DNA from: Methylobacterium sp. WL119
GTDB lineage: Bacteria > Pseudomonadota > Alphaproteobacteria > Rhizobiales > Beijerinckiaceae
Assembly: GCF_008039875.1 (NCBI RefSeq)
Contig: NZ_VRUU01000009.1
Location: forward strand, 1 to 64,000
Length of the DNA: 64,000 nucleotides
Direction of reading: 5' to 3'
The translations under genes were made by a program, and so were the position numbers. This document shows positions 16,870-25,463 of this stretch, piece by piece; positions within the stretch are counted from its first letter, which is position 1, and each line of letters begins with the position of its first letter. The notes beneath the pieces were generated by a model. That model worked only from the letters and a program-made list of their open reading frames with translations, ran no database searches and had not been told where the DNA came from.

Positions 16870-19800
16870 TCAATGCGCCTCCTCCCAGTTCTCCGCTGCC
16901 CGCGCCTCGACCACCAGCGGCACGTGGAGCGTGAGCGCCGGAGCCGGGGCCTCTTCCATGATGCGCTTGATCACCGGGATCGCGCGGTCCACCTCGGCCT
17001 CGTGCGTCTCGAACACCAGCTCGTCGTGCACCTGCAGCAGCATGCGGACGTTCAGGCGCTCGGCGGTGAGCGCCGCCTCCATCCGGGTCATCGCCCGGCG
17101 GATGATGTCGGCGGCGGTGCCCTGGATCGGGGCGTTGATCGCCTGCCGCTCGACGCTGGCGCGCTCGGACGGGTTGTTGGAGCGGATCTGCGGGTAGTGG
17201 CAGACGCGGCCGAACAGGGTCGTGACGTAGCCCTTGTCGCGGCAGGCGCGCTTGGTGGTGTCGATGTAGTCGCGGATGCCGGGGAAGCGCTCGAAATACT
17301 GCTTGATGAACAGGCTCGCCTCCTCGCGGCCGATGCCGAGGCGGTCGGCGAGCCCGAAGGCCGAGATGCCGTAGATGATGCCGAAGTTGATGGTCTTGGC
17401 CCGCCGCCGCAGGTCCGGCGTCATCTCGGAGAGCGGCACGCCGAACATGGCGCTCGCGGTCGCTGCATGGATGTCGATGCCGTCGGCGAAGGCCTGCCGC
17501 AGCTGCGGGATGTCGGCCATGTGGGCGAGCAGGCGCAGCTCGATCTGGCTGTAGTCGGCCGAGATCAGGCGGTTGCCGGGGTCGGCGACGAAGGCGCGGC
17601 GGATGCGGCGGCCCTCCTCGGTGCGGATCGGGATGTTCTGCAGGTTCGGGTCCGACGAGGACAGCCGCCCGGTGGTGGTGGCGGCGAGCGAGAACGAGGT
17701 GTGGACCCGGTTGGTGTCGCGGTCGGCGTGCTCCTGCAGCGAGTCGGTGTAGGTCGACTTCAGCTTGGCGAGCTGGCGCCAGTTGAGAATCTTCTTCGGA
17801 AGGTCGTGCCCGGCCTGGGCCAGTTCCTCGAGCAGGGTCGCAGGGGTGGCCCATTGGCCGGACGGCGTCTTCTTGGCGCCGGGCAGGCCCATCTTGCCGA
17901 ACAGGATGTCGCCGATCTGCTTCGGCGAGGAAACCTGGAAGCGCTCGCCGGCATCCTCCTGGATCTCCTCCTCGAGACGCGCCAGGATCTGCGAGAAGTC
18001 GCCCGACAGCCGCGAGAGCATGTTGCGGTCGACGCGGATGCCGTGCTGCTCCATCCGGGCGATCACCGCGATCAGGGGCCGTTCCAGGGTCTCGTAGACG
18101 GCGAGCCGCCGCTCGGCGACGAGGCGCGGCTTCATCATCCGCCACAGCCGCAGCGTCACGTCGGCATCCTCGGCCGCGTAGGCGGTGGCCCGGTCGAGCG
18201 GCACCCGGTCGAAGGTGACCTTGGCCTTGCCGGTGCCGGCCACGTCCGAGAAGGTGATCGGCTGGTGGCCGAGATGGCGCTTGGCGAGTTCGTCCATGCC
18301 GTGCCCGCCCTTGCCGGCATCGAGCACGTAGGAGATCAGCATGGTGTCGTCACACGGCGCCACGGTGATGCCGTAGCGCTGGAACACGAGCCAATCGTAT
18401 TTCAGGTTCTGCGCCACCTTGAGCACGCTCGGGCTCTCGAGCAGCGGCCTCAGCCGACTGAGCGCGGCGTCGCGGTCGATCTGCGAAGGCAGCGGCTCCA
18501 CGAGATCGGACGCCGTTGCCCCGCCGCCGAACAGGTCGTCGGCGTTCGGCGCGGCCTCGACCGCGCGGACATGGGCGAGGGGGATGTAGGCGGCGCGCCC
18601 CGGCGCGACGCAGAGCGACACGCCGACGAGGTTGGCGTGGTGCGCATCGAGCGAGTCGGTCTCGGTGTCGACTGCGATCACACCGACCTCGTGCGCTTCG
18701 GCGATCCAGGCATCGAGATGCTCGAGCGAGAGGATCGTCTCGTAGGCGCTGGTGTCGAACGGCTTGCTCGCCTCCGCCGCGCGCGCCGCGACGAGGTTCG
18801 ACGGCGTCGGATCGGACGGGCCCCGGGCTTTGGGCGCGGCGTCCGGCAGGCCGAGATCGGCGAAGGGGTCGATCTCGGCGCCATCCCCGGCCGCGGCTGC
18901 GGCGTCGGAGAAGGGGGCGTCGTCGCCAAGGACATGGCCCGGGAGCAGGCGCGGATCGGGCTTCACCGCTTCCGGGTCGACATGCAGCATCGCGGCGATG
19001 CGCCGGGTCAGCGTGTTGAACTCCATCGCCTTGAGGAAGCCGACGAGCTTTTCGGGGTCGGGCTTGGGCAGGCGCAGGTCGTCGAGCGCCACCGGCACGT
19101 CGACGTCCTCGACCAGGGCCACGAGCCGGCGCGAGAGCCGCGCCTGCTCGATGCCAGCGAGCAGCATCTCGCGGCGCTTGGGCTGCTTGATCTCGCCCGC
19201 CCGCTCCAGGAGCTGCTCGAGGCTGCCGTATTCCTTGATCAAGGCCGCCGCGGTCTTCAGGCCGATGCCGGGCACGCCGGGCACGTTGTCGGAGGTGTCG
19301 CCGATCAGCGCCAGCGCGTCGCCGATTTGGTTCGGCTGCAGGCCTTCCCACTTGGCGACGATCGCCGCCTCGTCGAGGTTGCGCTCGGGGCGGTGGCCCG
19401 GCTTGCCCTTGGAGCCGGATTCGAAATCGTAGAACCGAACCAGCGGCCCGACGAGCTGCATCAGGTCCTTGTCGGACGAGACGATGATGACGCCGGCGCC
19501 CCGCGCCTCGGCCTGCCGGGCATAGGTGGCGATCAGGTCGTCGGCCTCGTAGCGCTCCATCTCGATCGCATGCAGGCCGAAGGCGCGCACCGCGTCGCGC
19601 ATCAGCGGCATCTGCCGCTTCAGGTCGTCCGGCGCGTCGGGGCGGTGGCCCTTGTAGTCGGAGTAGAGCTCCTTGCGGAACGAGCCCTCCGACTTGTCGA
19701 AGACGATGCCGAGATGGGTCGGGCAGATGCCGGCCGCGCCCTCCTGAACGAACTGAGCGATCTTGGTGCAGAACAGCCGCACCGCACCGGTCGGCAGCCC

Positions 19801-19938
19801 GTCTGAGGGCCGAAAGTTGAATTTTTCCGGCTGGTTTATCGCCTGGAAGTAGGCCCGGAAGATGAACGACGAGCCGTCCACCAGGATCACCTGATCGCCG
19901 GGGCCGACGGGGGAGGCGGTTTCGTTTTCAGCGCTCAT
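16870..19938 (-). CDS. polA: DNA polymerase I
   Basis: Repair and Okazaki-fragment polymerase, 1022 residues, somewhat longer than E. coli Pol I (928). Domain order: 5'-3' exonuclease (about 15-310, with VDGSSFIFRAYFQA and LIGDTSDNVPGVPGIGLKTA), a Pro/Ala-rich linker, 3'-5' proofreading domain (about 440-640), and polymerase. The proofreading carboxylates are kept (IAVDTETDSLDA). Polymerase motif A is SADYSQIELRLLAHM, motif B RRAKTINFGIIYG and motif C LLQVHDELVF. All catalytic sites look intact. The ATG at 19938 is chosen since the conserved N-terminus follows; the longer frame upstream crosses hepT on the same strand. Confidence 0.97.
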   Translation of the reverse strand: MSAENETASPVGPGDQVILVDGSSFIFRAYFQAINQPEKFNFRPSDGLPTGAVRLFCTKIAQFVQEGAAGICPTHLGIVFDKSEGSFRKELYSDYKGHRPDAPDDLKRQMPLMRDAVRAFGLHAIEMERYEADDLIATYARQAEARGAGVIIVSSDKDLMQLVGPLVRFYDFESGSKGKPGHRPERNLDEAAIVAKWEGLQPNQIGDALALIGDTSDNVPGVPGIGLKTAAALIKEYGSLEQLLERAGEIKQPKRREMLLAGIEQARLSRRLVALVEDVDVPVALDDLRLPKPDPEKLVGFLKAMEFNTLTRRIAAMLHVDPEAVKPDPRLLPGHVLGDDAPFSDAAAAAGDGAEIDPFADLGLPDAAPKARGPSDPTPSNLVAARAAEASKPFDTSAYETILSLEHLDAWIAEAHEVGVIAVDTETDSLDAHHANLVGVSLCVAPGRAAYIPLAHVRAVEAAPNADDLFGGGATASDLVEPLPSQIDRDAALSRLRPLLESPSVLKVAQNLKYDWLVFQRYGITVAPCDDTMLISYVLDAGKGGHGMDELAKRHLGHQPITFSDVAGTGKAKVTFDRVPLDRATAYAAEDADVTLRLWRMMKPRLVAERRLAVYETLERPLIAVIARMEQHGIRVDRNMLSRLSGDFSQILARLEEEIQEDAGERFQVSSPKQIGDILFGKMGLPGAKKTPSGQWATPATLLEELAQAGHDLPKKILNWRQLAKLKSTYTDSLQEHADRDTNRVHTSFSLAATTTGRLSSSDPNLQNIPIRTEEGRRIRRAFVADPGNRLISADYSQIELRLLAHMADIPQLRQAFADGIDIHAATASAMFGVPLSEMTPDLRRRAKTINFGIIYGISAFGLADRLGIGREEASLFIKQYFERFPGIRDYIDTTKRACRDKGYVTTLFGRVCHYPQIRSNNPSERASVERQAINAPIQGTAADIIRRAMTRMEAALTAERLNVRMLLQVHDELVFETHEAEVDRAIPVIKRIMEEAPAPALTLHVPLVVEARAAENWEEAH

Positions 19939-19969
19939 CGGCCGCTCGTAGCTGGAACGAAGCGGCGCG

Positions 19970-20332
19970 TCATCCGGACGTGCCTGGTGCGTCGGCACGC
20001 TGAAGCTCCGCCACGCACATGGCCAGCAGTTCGCGCAGACGCTCCTGTACGGTCCGCCAGATCTGGAGCGGCGACACGTTCGCATATTCGTGCCGGTAGA
20101 TATTCCCGGCGCTTGAAACTTGCTGCGAGGGGATATGCGGATGCCGGTCTTTCATCGCTGTATCGAAGCGTCGAGTGGCTTCCGAAATAATCTCGAGACA
20201 GCGGGTCACGGCATAGATGGTCCGTCGATCCTGCTCGAATTTCACAGCGGCCATTCCACCGATGAAGTCGAAGGCGGTCTCGACGTTCTCACAAATGCCG
20301 AGGCATGCCTCGCGGCCACGCCTAGAAAGCAT
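19970..20332 (-). CDS. hepT: HEPN-domain toxin HepT (DUF86)
   Basis: The predicted ribonuclease-type toxin of a HepT/MntA pair, 120 residues and all-helical. The C-terminal motif reads GNIYRHEYANV: H81 and Y83 match the H-x-Y part of the HEPN active site, where the tyrosine is the known AMPylation target of MntA. The arginine of the classical R-x4-6-H motif is not at its usual spacing; an Arg directly precedes the His instead. The ATG at 20332 overlaps the mntA stop by 11 nt, the usual arrangement. Longer starts inside mntA exist. The GC content is visibly lower than in the flanking genes, suggesting acquisition. Confidence 0.82.
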   Translation of the reverse strand: MLSRRGREACLGICENVETAFDFIGGMAAVKFEQDRRTIYAVTRCLEIISEATRRFDTAMKDRHPHIPSQQVSSAGNIYRHEYANVSPLQIWRTVQERLRELLAMCVAELQRADAPGTSG

Positions 20333-20618
20333 GGACGGCCTCTCGTTCTGCTTCAGGCTTGACATGCGCCTTGAGCATTTTGCGATTGGACACATCCACG
20401 GATATCGGAAACAGGTCGCCGATGAAGTGAATCACCCCGACATAATCGAAGACATCGCGCACGGCGGCCTCGTCGATCTCGATCATCACGTCGAGGTCGC
20501 TGCCTGCATGGTTCTCGCCCCGCGCGACCGAGCCGAACACCGCGGCATGCCGCACGCCGAGGCGTTGCAGCTCCGGCTCATGTGCACGCAGGATGTCGAT
20601 GGCGGCGTCGCGATCCAT
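20322..20618 (-). CDS. mntA: MntA-type nucleotidyltransferase antitoxin
   Basis: A minimal nucleotidyltransferase of 98 residues that in characterised pairs neutralises HepT by polyAMPylating its tyrosine. The catalytic GS-x10-D-x-D motif is complete: G29-S30 then D41 and D43 (VFGSVARGENHAGSDLDVMI). It precedes and overlaps hepT, so antitoxin is made first. It starts 41 nt downstream of the yihY-like gene on the same strand, possibly with read-through. The biochemical roles follow family knowledge; activity of this copy is inferred. Confidence 0.87.
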   Translation of the reverse strand: MDRDAAIDILRAHEPELQRLGVRHAAVFGSVARGENHAGSDLDVMIEIDEAAVRDVFDYVGVIHFIGDLFPISVDVSNRKMLKAHVKPEAEREAVHAF

Positions 20619-20659
20619 GGACCGACCCTACCACGGATCCGACCTTCGCGGAACGCGCC

Positions 20660-21802
20660 TCAGGTCGCAGCCCCCACCGTATCCGCCATCTTCGCCCGCC
20701 GCGTGCCGAGCGGCTGCGGCGCCCCGACAGTGGTGTCGTGGACGGTCTGGTGCTCCATCTCGGCATTCACCTCCGCGCCGAGCAGCACGATCACCGTCGA
20801 GATCCAGATCCAGGTCATGAACCCGATCACGGCGCCGAGCGAGCCGTAGGTGTCGTTGTACTTGCCGAAGTTCGCCACGTACCACGAGAAGCCGAGGGAG
20901 CCGGCGAGCCAAGCGAAGGCGGCGATCGCGCTGCCCCACGTCACCCAGCGCCAGCGCGGCGCGTCGCGGCAGGGGCCGTAGCGGTAGAGCAGGGCGAGGC
21001 CGCCGAGGACGGCGACGAACAGGGCGGGCCAGCGCAGCAGCGCCAGGTACCACGCGTCCGCCGACAGGCCGACCGTGTTGAACACCACCGGCAACACCAC
21101 GATCGCCCCGAGCGCCAGGATGATGAACAGCAGCGCGCCCGCGGTGAAGGCGAGGGACCGCAGGTTCAGCCAGACGAAGTTTCGCGTCTCGCGCTCCTCG
21201 TAGACGATGTTGAGCGCGTCGAAGACCGCCTTCATGCCGCCGTTGGCGCTCCAGACCGAGAGCAGGATGCCGGTGAAGAACGTGACGCCGAGGGTCGTGT
21301 CGCCCTTGGCCGCGATGCGCTTGACCTGCTCGCCGACGATGTCGATCGCGCCGGAGGGCATCACCCCCTGGAGACTGGCGAGGTGGTCGTTGATCGTGGC
21401 GACGTCGGCGAAGAGGCCGTAGCAGGACACCAGCGCCGCCACGGCCGGGAAGATCGCGAGCAGAACGTAGAAGGTGACGCCGGCCGCGACCGAGACCAGG
21501 CGATTCTCCTTCAGGTCGCGGAACACGCGCAGCCCGACATCCTTCCAGCCGCTTTTGGGTATCTCGGAGGGGGTGCTCGCCTGCCGGCCGCGGTCCGACT
21601 CGGTTTGCGCCACCGCCCGGGCGTCGCCGCCGGAATGCGAGGGCGAGGGCGCACGGGGACCGTCCGGGACCGGCGCGGGCCGGTCTCCGCCGCGCCGATA
21701 CGGCAGCGCGGCGATGCCGACGAGGGTGGCGGCGAGCGCCAGCGTCCACACGGCGGAATGGCGTTCGTCCAGTCCGTCTGCGCTATGGTTTCGTTCGGTC
21801 AT
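20660..21802 (-). CDS. YihY/BrkB-family inner-membrane protein
   Basis: A polytopic membrane protein of 380 residues. An N-terminal hydrophobic segment (about 14-34) and a Pro/Ser-rich region lead into the conserved core, with KENRLVSVAAGVTFYVLLAI at its start and about six further membrane segments to about residue 350. The family was once annotated as ribonuclease BN, which is not supported; its function remains unclear. The ATG at 21802 is preferred over a TTG one codon upstream. The cytoplasmic tail ends near the mntA start, 41 nt away. Confidence 0.87.
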   Translation of the reverse strand: MTERNHSADGLDERHSAVWTLALAATLVGIAALPYRRGGDRPAPVPDGPRAPSPSHSGGDARAVAQTESDRGRQASTPSEIPKSGWKDVGLRVFRDLKENRLVSVAAGVTFYVLLAIFPAVAALVSCYGLFADVATINDHLASLQGVMPSGAIDIVGEQVKRIAAKGDTTLGVTFFTGILLSVWSANGGMKAVFDALNIVYEERETRNFVWLNLRSLAFTAGALLFIILALGAIVVLPVVFNTVGLSADAWYLALLRWPALFVAVLGGLALLYRYGPCRDAPRWRWVTWGSAIAAFAWLAGSLGFSWYVANFGKYNDTYGSLGAVIGFMTWIWISTVIVLLGAEVNAEMEHQTVHDTTVGAPQPLGTRRAKMADTVGAAT

Positions 21803-21912
21803 CAATGGTCCCGTCGCGATGGCCGTCTACGAGACGGCGCGTCGCGACGACAACCGGTGGTCGCAAGGAGTGGTTTCCTCGGACGACGGGCGAATTCTCA
21901 GGCTGCCCCGTG

Positions 21913-22872
21913 CTATTTCACCTGAACACTGTCCACGACCTCGCGAAATTTGGCGAGCGTGCCTTCGCGCTGGTCCTCGCGCACCACCCCGAGGGCGCGG
22001 AGATAGCCGTCCGGCGCGAAGCGGATCGTCTGGGAGACGACGACCGGCGTGTTCGTCGGCATGTCGGTGGCGCGCGCCACGATCTCGTGCCAATCGGTTC
22101 CGTTCGAGCGGTAGCTCTGCGAGCGCTCGATCACGAAATCCTTCATGGTCTGGTTGGAGTACAGCGCGGCCTTGGCGAAGCCGTCGCGCTGCTCGGCCGT
22201 CGGCGGCTGCTGCACCGCCTGAGCCAGAACCAGGATCGGCTGCTCGAGGTTGCTCATCTGGTCCTTCGGCCCCTGCGTCAGCAGAACCGAGTTGCCGGCG
22301 AGCACGCGCAGCGGGCGGAACCCCGCCGGATCGGCGATGCGGAAGGGCAGCGCGTCGACCTGCTGCGCCAGCGTCAGCGCCGGCCGGATTGTCACGCCGG
22401 TGACGAGGCTGCGCATGGTCTTCTCGGTCTCGGCATCGGGCAGCGCCTGCCCGATGATCAGGCCGGTGACGGTCGGATCGCCGACGAGCAGCAGCCACTT
22501 GCGGACCGTCGGCGTGGCGCTGCCCGGTTCGCCCGGCTGCGAGCCGGTGAACAGCATGCCGTCGGCCTCGCCGATCTTCACCGGCTCGCGGGCCTCGACG
22601 GCGAAGCCCTGGTTCTTCAGGTTGGCGTCGGTGAAGGTCTGCACGAGGTCGGCGAAGGCGGTCGCCGGCAGCTCGACCACCGAGAGCGTCGCCCCGCCCT
22701 CCTTGCGCTCGAAGCCGGAGAAGCGGCGCGAGGGCGACATGTCGGAGGGCGGCTCGAACCCGAAGCGCGAGCCCGCGGGATAGATCGGCTCGGCGGCCGA
22801 CGCCGGCCCCGCATCGAAGCCGAGCACCAGGGCAAGCAGCGCGAGGGCGGACAGACGGGGGCGCAGGCGCAT
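21913..22872 (-). CDS. Hypothetical exported protein
   Basis: Not recognised. The 319 residues have a clear signal peptide (LRPRLSALALLALVLGFDAG, cleavage near ASAAEP). The mature alpha/beta-looking protein includes SRFGFEPPSDMSPSRRFSGF and later VVVSQTIRFAPDGYLRALGV. No cysteines and no membrane segment follow the signal, so it is probably periplasmic. The start ATG at 22872 is the one giving a normal signal peptide. It is upstream of and on the same strand as the YihY-like gene, with a 110-nt gap. Confidence 0.7.
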   Translation of the reverse strand: MRLRPRLSALALLALVLGFDAGPASAAEPIYPAGSRFGFEPPSDMSPSRRFSGFERKEGGATLSVVELPATAFADLVQTFTDANLKNQGFAVEAREPVKIGEADGMLFTGSQPGEPGSATPTVRKWLLLVGDPTVTGLIIGQALPDAETEKTMRSLVTGVTIRPALTLAQQVDALPFRIADPAGFRPLRVLAGNSVLLTQGPKDQMSNLEQPILVLAQAVQQPPTAEQRDGFAKAALYSNQTMKDFVIERSQSYRSNGTDWHEIVARATDMPTNTPVVVSQTIRFAPDGYLRALGVVREDQREGTLAKFREVVDSVQVK

Positions 22873-23055
22873 CGAACCAGGATCTCCACAATCCGGAATG
22901 GCGCCGGACCGGATGCGATGCGTCGGCCCGCGGCCGGGTCCTGTCAAGCGGACGCGTTCACGCGTCTACCCGGATGCCGGACCTGCGGGCCTTGGAGCGA
23001 ACTTCGAACCAGGCGCCTGTCTCCATGAGTGCGCATCAACCCGGGCCCTTCGCGT

Positions 23056-23703
23056 TCAAGGCGCCCTCGTCACCCGCCGCAGGGTCAGGTTGCAGCGGCC
23101 GCCCGGGGGCAGGAAGGGCGGGTCCGGGTCTTCCGCCACCGACAGCAGGTCGCCGCCCGCGACGATGCGGTCGACGCCGTGGTGGATGAGGCGGGAGGGG
23201 CCGCCGATCACCAGGGCGTCGCCGGCTGTCAGGCGGATCGAGCGGGTCGGGTCGGAGCGCTTCGGGCCGCCGTAGCGGAACACCGCCGCCGCGCCCAGCG
23301 ACAGGGACACGACCGGGGCCGTCAGGTCGTCCTCGTCGCGGTCCTGGTGCAGGCCCATGCGGGCGCCCGTCGCGTAGAGGTTGATCAGGCAGGCCTCGGG
23401 CGGGCGGGGATGATCGGCGAGCGCGTCCCAGGCGGCGCGTGCGGTCGCGGGCATCGCCGGCCAGGGGTCGCCGGTCTCGGGATGATCCGGCTGGTAGCGG
23501 TATCCGGCGACGTCCGAGACCCAGCCGAGCGGGCCGGCATTCGACATCCGCACCGAGAACGGTTTTCCCGTGCGCGGCATCCGCGGCGTGAACGGCGGCG
23601 CGGCCGCCAGCACGGTCGCGATCTCGTCGGAGAGGCGCCGCCGGGCGGCCGCATCGAGCCAGCCGGGATGGTGGATCAGGCCCGGCGCGAGTTCGACCGC
23701 CAC
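23056..23703 (-). CDS. alkB: DNA/RNA oxidative demethylase AlkB
   Basis: An Fe(II)/2-oxoglutarate dioxygenase that repairs 1-methyladenine and 3-methylcytosine, 215 residues. The iron ligands are visible as H-x-D in GLHQDRDE and the distal His in LIHHGVDR. The 2-oxoglutarate arginines are in GGRCNLTLRR, and CLINLYATGARMG matches the family core. The start is a GTG at 23703, 10 nt after the gpmA stop, so it is the last gene of a dapB-gpmA-alkB unit on the minus strand. No ada gene is adjacent. Confidence 0.92.
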   Translation of the reverse strand: MAVELAPGLIHHPGWLDAAARRRLSDEIATVLAAAPPFTPRMPRTGKPFSVRMSNAGPLGWVSDVAGYRYQPDHPETGDPWPAMPATARAAWDALADHPRPPEACLINLYATGARMGLHQDRDEDDLTAPVVSLSLGAAAVFRYGGPKRSDPTRSIRLTAGDALVIGGPSRLIHHGVDRIVAGGDLLSVAEDPDPPFLPPGGRCNLTLRRVTRAP

Positions 23704-23713
23704 GCGCTGCGCG

Positions 23714-24349
23714 TCACGCGTCGTCGATGTCGCGTTCCAGCACCGTCTTCGAGGCGACGGTGGTGTCGGCCTTGAGGCGGTAGACGAGCGGCACGCCGGT
23801 GGCGATCTCCAGGCCGGCGATGGTCGTGGTGTTGAGCCGGTCGAGCACCATCACCAGGGCGCGGAGCGAGTTGCCGTGGGCGGCCACCAGCACCCGATCG
23901 CCGGCCATCACGCGGGGCAGGATCGTCTCGATATAGTAGGGCAGCACCCGGGCCGCGGTGTCCTTCAGGCTCTCGCCGCCGGGCGGCGGGATATCGTAGG
24001 AGCGGCGCCACTGGTGCACCTGCTCGGCCCCCCAGCGCGCCTTGGCGTCTTCCTTGTTGAGGCCGGACAGGTCGCCGTAATCGCGCTCGTTCAACGCCTC
24101 CGAGCGGATCGTCTCGATCTCGGACAGGCCCATCTCGCCGAGCATCAGCTTGCAGGTCCGCTGCGCCCGCCCGAGGTTCGAGGTGAACGCCACGTCGAAG
24201 CCGTAGCCCTCGCTCTTCAGCCAGCGCCCGGCCTTGTGCGCCTCGTCGACGCCGCGCTCGGTGAGGTCCGGGTTGCGCCAGCCGGTGAAGAGGTTCTTGA
24301 GGTTCCACTCGCTCTGGCCGTGGCGAGCGAGGACGAGCAAGCGGTCCAT
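23714..24349 (-). CDS. gpmA: 2,3-bisphosphoglycerate-dependent phosphoglycerate mutase
   Basis: Interconverts 3- and 2-phosphoglycerate in glycolysis and the serine cycle. The 211 residues are the short form found in many alphaproteobacteria (E. coli: 250). The phosphohistidine motif is [18 protein letters not shown] at the N-terminus, with the second catalytic histidine in [14 protein letters not shown] and substrate contacts in [12 protein letters not shown]. The ATG at 24349 gives this N-terminus directly. It sits 121 nt downstream of dapB and 10 nt upstream of alkB. Confidence 0.93.
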   Translation of the reverse strand: MDRLLVLARHGQSEWNLKNLFTGWRNPDLTERGVDEAHKAGRWLKSEGYGFDVAFTSNLGRAQRTCKLMLGEMGLSEIETIRSEALNERDYGDLSGLNKEDAKARWGAEQVHQWRRSYDIPPPGGESLKDTAARVLPYYIETILPRVMAGDRVLVAAHGNSLRALVMVLDRLNTTTIAGLEIATGVPLVYRLKADTTVASKTVLERDIDDA

Positions 24350-24470
24350 CGGGGTCCGGTCTTTCTGGGGAGGCGCCCGATCGGGCAGGTCGCTGCGGCT
24401 CCTACCAGAGCCGGGCCGAGGCCCCAAGCGCGGGCCGACCACCCGCGCCCGTCCGTGGTCGAGCGTAGCC

Positions 24471-25268
24471 TTACAGGCCGAGCACGTCTGTCATGCTGTA
24501 GAGGCCCGGCGGCTTCGGATGCGCCCAGAGCGCCGCCTTCACCGCTCCGGCCGCGAACAGGCTGCGATCTTCGGCGTGGTGCGAGAGGGTGATGCGCTCG
24601 CCGGCGCCGGCGAACATCACCGAATGATCGCCGACGACGCTGCCGCCGCGCAGCGTCGCGAAGCCAATGTCGCCGGCCCGGCGCGCGCCGGTATGGCCGT
24701 CCCGGGTCGAGACGCGGACGTCGGCGAGGTCGACGCCGCGGCCTGCCGCGGCGGCCTCCCCGAGCAGCAGGGCGGTGCCGGAGGGCGCGTCCACCTTCAT
24801 GCGGTGGTGCATCTCGGCGATCTCGATGTCGAATTCCGGCCCCAGGGCGGCGGCGACCCGCTGCACCAGGGCGGCGAGCAGGTTGACCCCGAGCGACATG
24901 TTGCCGGAGCGCACGATGCGGGCGTGGTAGGCGGCGGCCCGGAGCTTGGCGAGGTCGTCCTCCGACAGGCCGGTGGTGCCGACCACGTGGACGATGCGGG
25001 CCTGCGCCGCGAGCTCGGCGAACTGCACCGTCGCCGCCGGGACGGTGAAATCGAGCACGCCGTCGCAGGCCGCGAACGCCGTCAGCGGGTCGTCGGTGAC
25101 GGGCACGCCGAGCGGGTGGAGGCCGGCGAGCGTCCCGGCATCGTGGCCGATCGCGTCCGAGCCTTCGCGCTCGATCGCGGCCGAGAGCGTGCAGCCCTCG
25201 GCTTCCGCCACCGCGCGGATCAGCATCCGCCCCATGCGCCCGTCGGCGCCCACCACCACCAGCCGCAT
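24471..25268 (-). CDS. dapB: 4-hydroxy-tetrahydrodipicolinate reductase
   Basis: NAD(P)H-dependent reduction step in diaminopimelate and lysine synthesis, 265 residues. The dinucleotide loop [13 protein letters not shown] is at the N-terminus. The catalytic and substrate region is [16 protein letters not shown]; the canonical sequence has EIHHRHK, so one non-catalytic histidine is Met here. The C-terminal [20 protein letters not shown] is typical. It is the first gene of the dapB-gpmA-alkB unit and is divergent from the YbaL-like antiporter across 195 nt. Confidence 0.94.
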   Translation of the reverse strand: MRLVVVGADGRMGRMLIRAVAEAEGCTLSAAIEREGSDAIGHDAGTLAGLHPLGVPVTDDPLTAFAACDGVLDFTVPAATVQFAELAAQARIVHVVGTTGLSEDDLAKLRAAAYHARIVRSGNMSLGVNLLAALVQRVAAALGPEFDIEIAEMHHRMKVDAPSGTALLLGEAAAAGRGVDLADVRVSTRDGHTGARRAGDIGFATLRGGSVVGDHSVMFAGAGERITLSHHAEDRSLFAAGAVKAALWAHPKPPGLYSMTDVLGL

Positions 25269-25463
25269 CGTCTTCGCCGTCCTTCGATCCGAGGATCACG
25301 GGTATAGGCTCGGTGCCGGCCTGCCAACCCGATCCTGCCGACCCGAACGTGCCTGTGCGCCGGAACACCCCCGGGTGCCATCGCGTACGGAATTCGATGC
25401 GCGATTCCGCTACGGCGTTCAGGAACGCCCATCCCGACGCCGACGCCAGGAGACCATCGCCCC

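Noticed and set aside
16858-19806. A 982-codon open frame on the plus strand opposite polA
   Set aside because: It is Arg/Gly/Val-rich with no recognisable domain and mirrors a clearly functional polA. Long antisense frames are expected at 70% GC.
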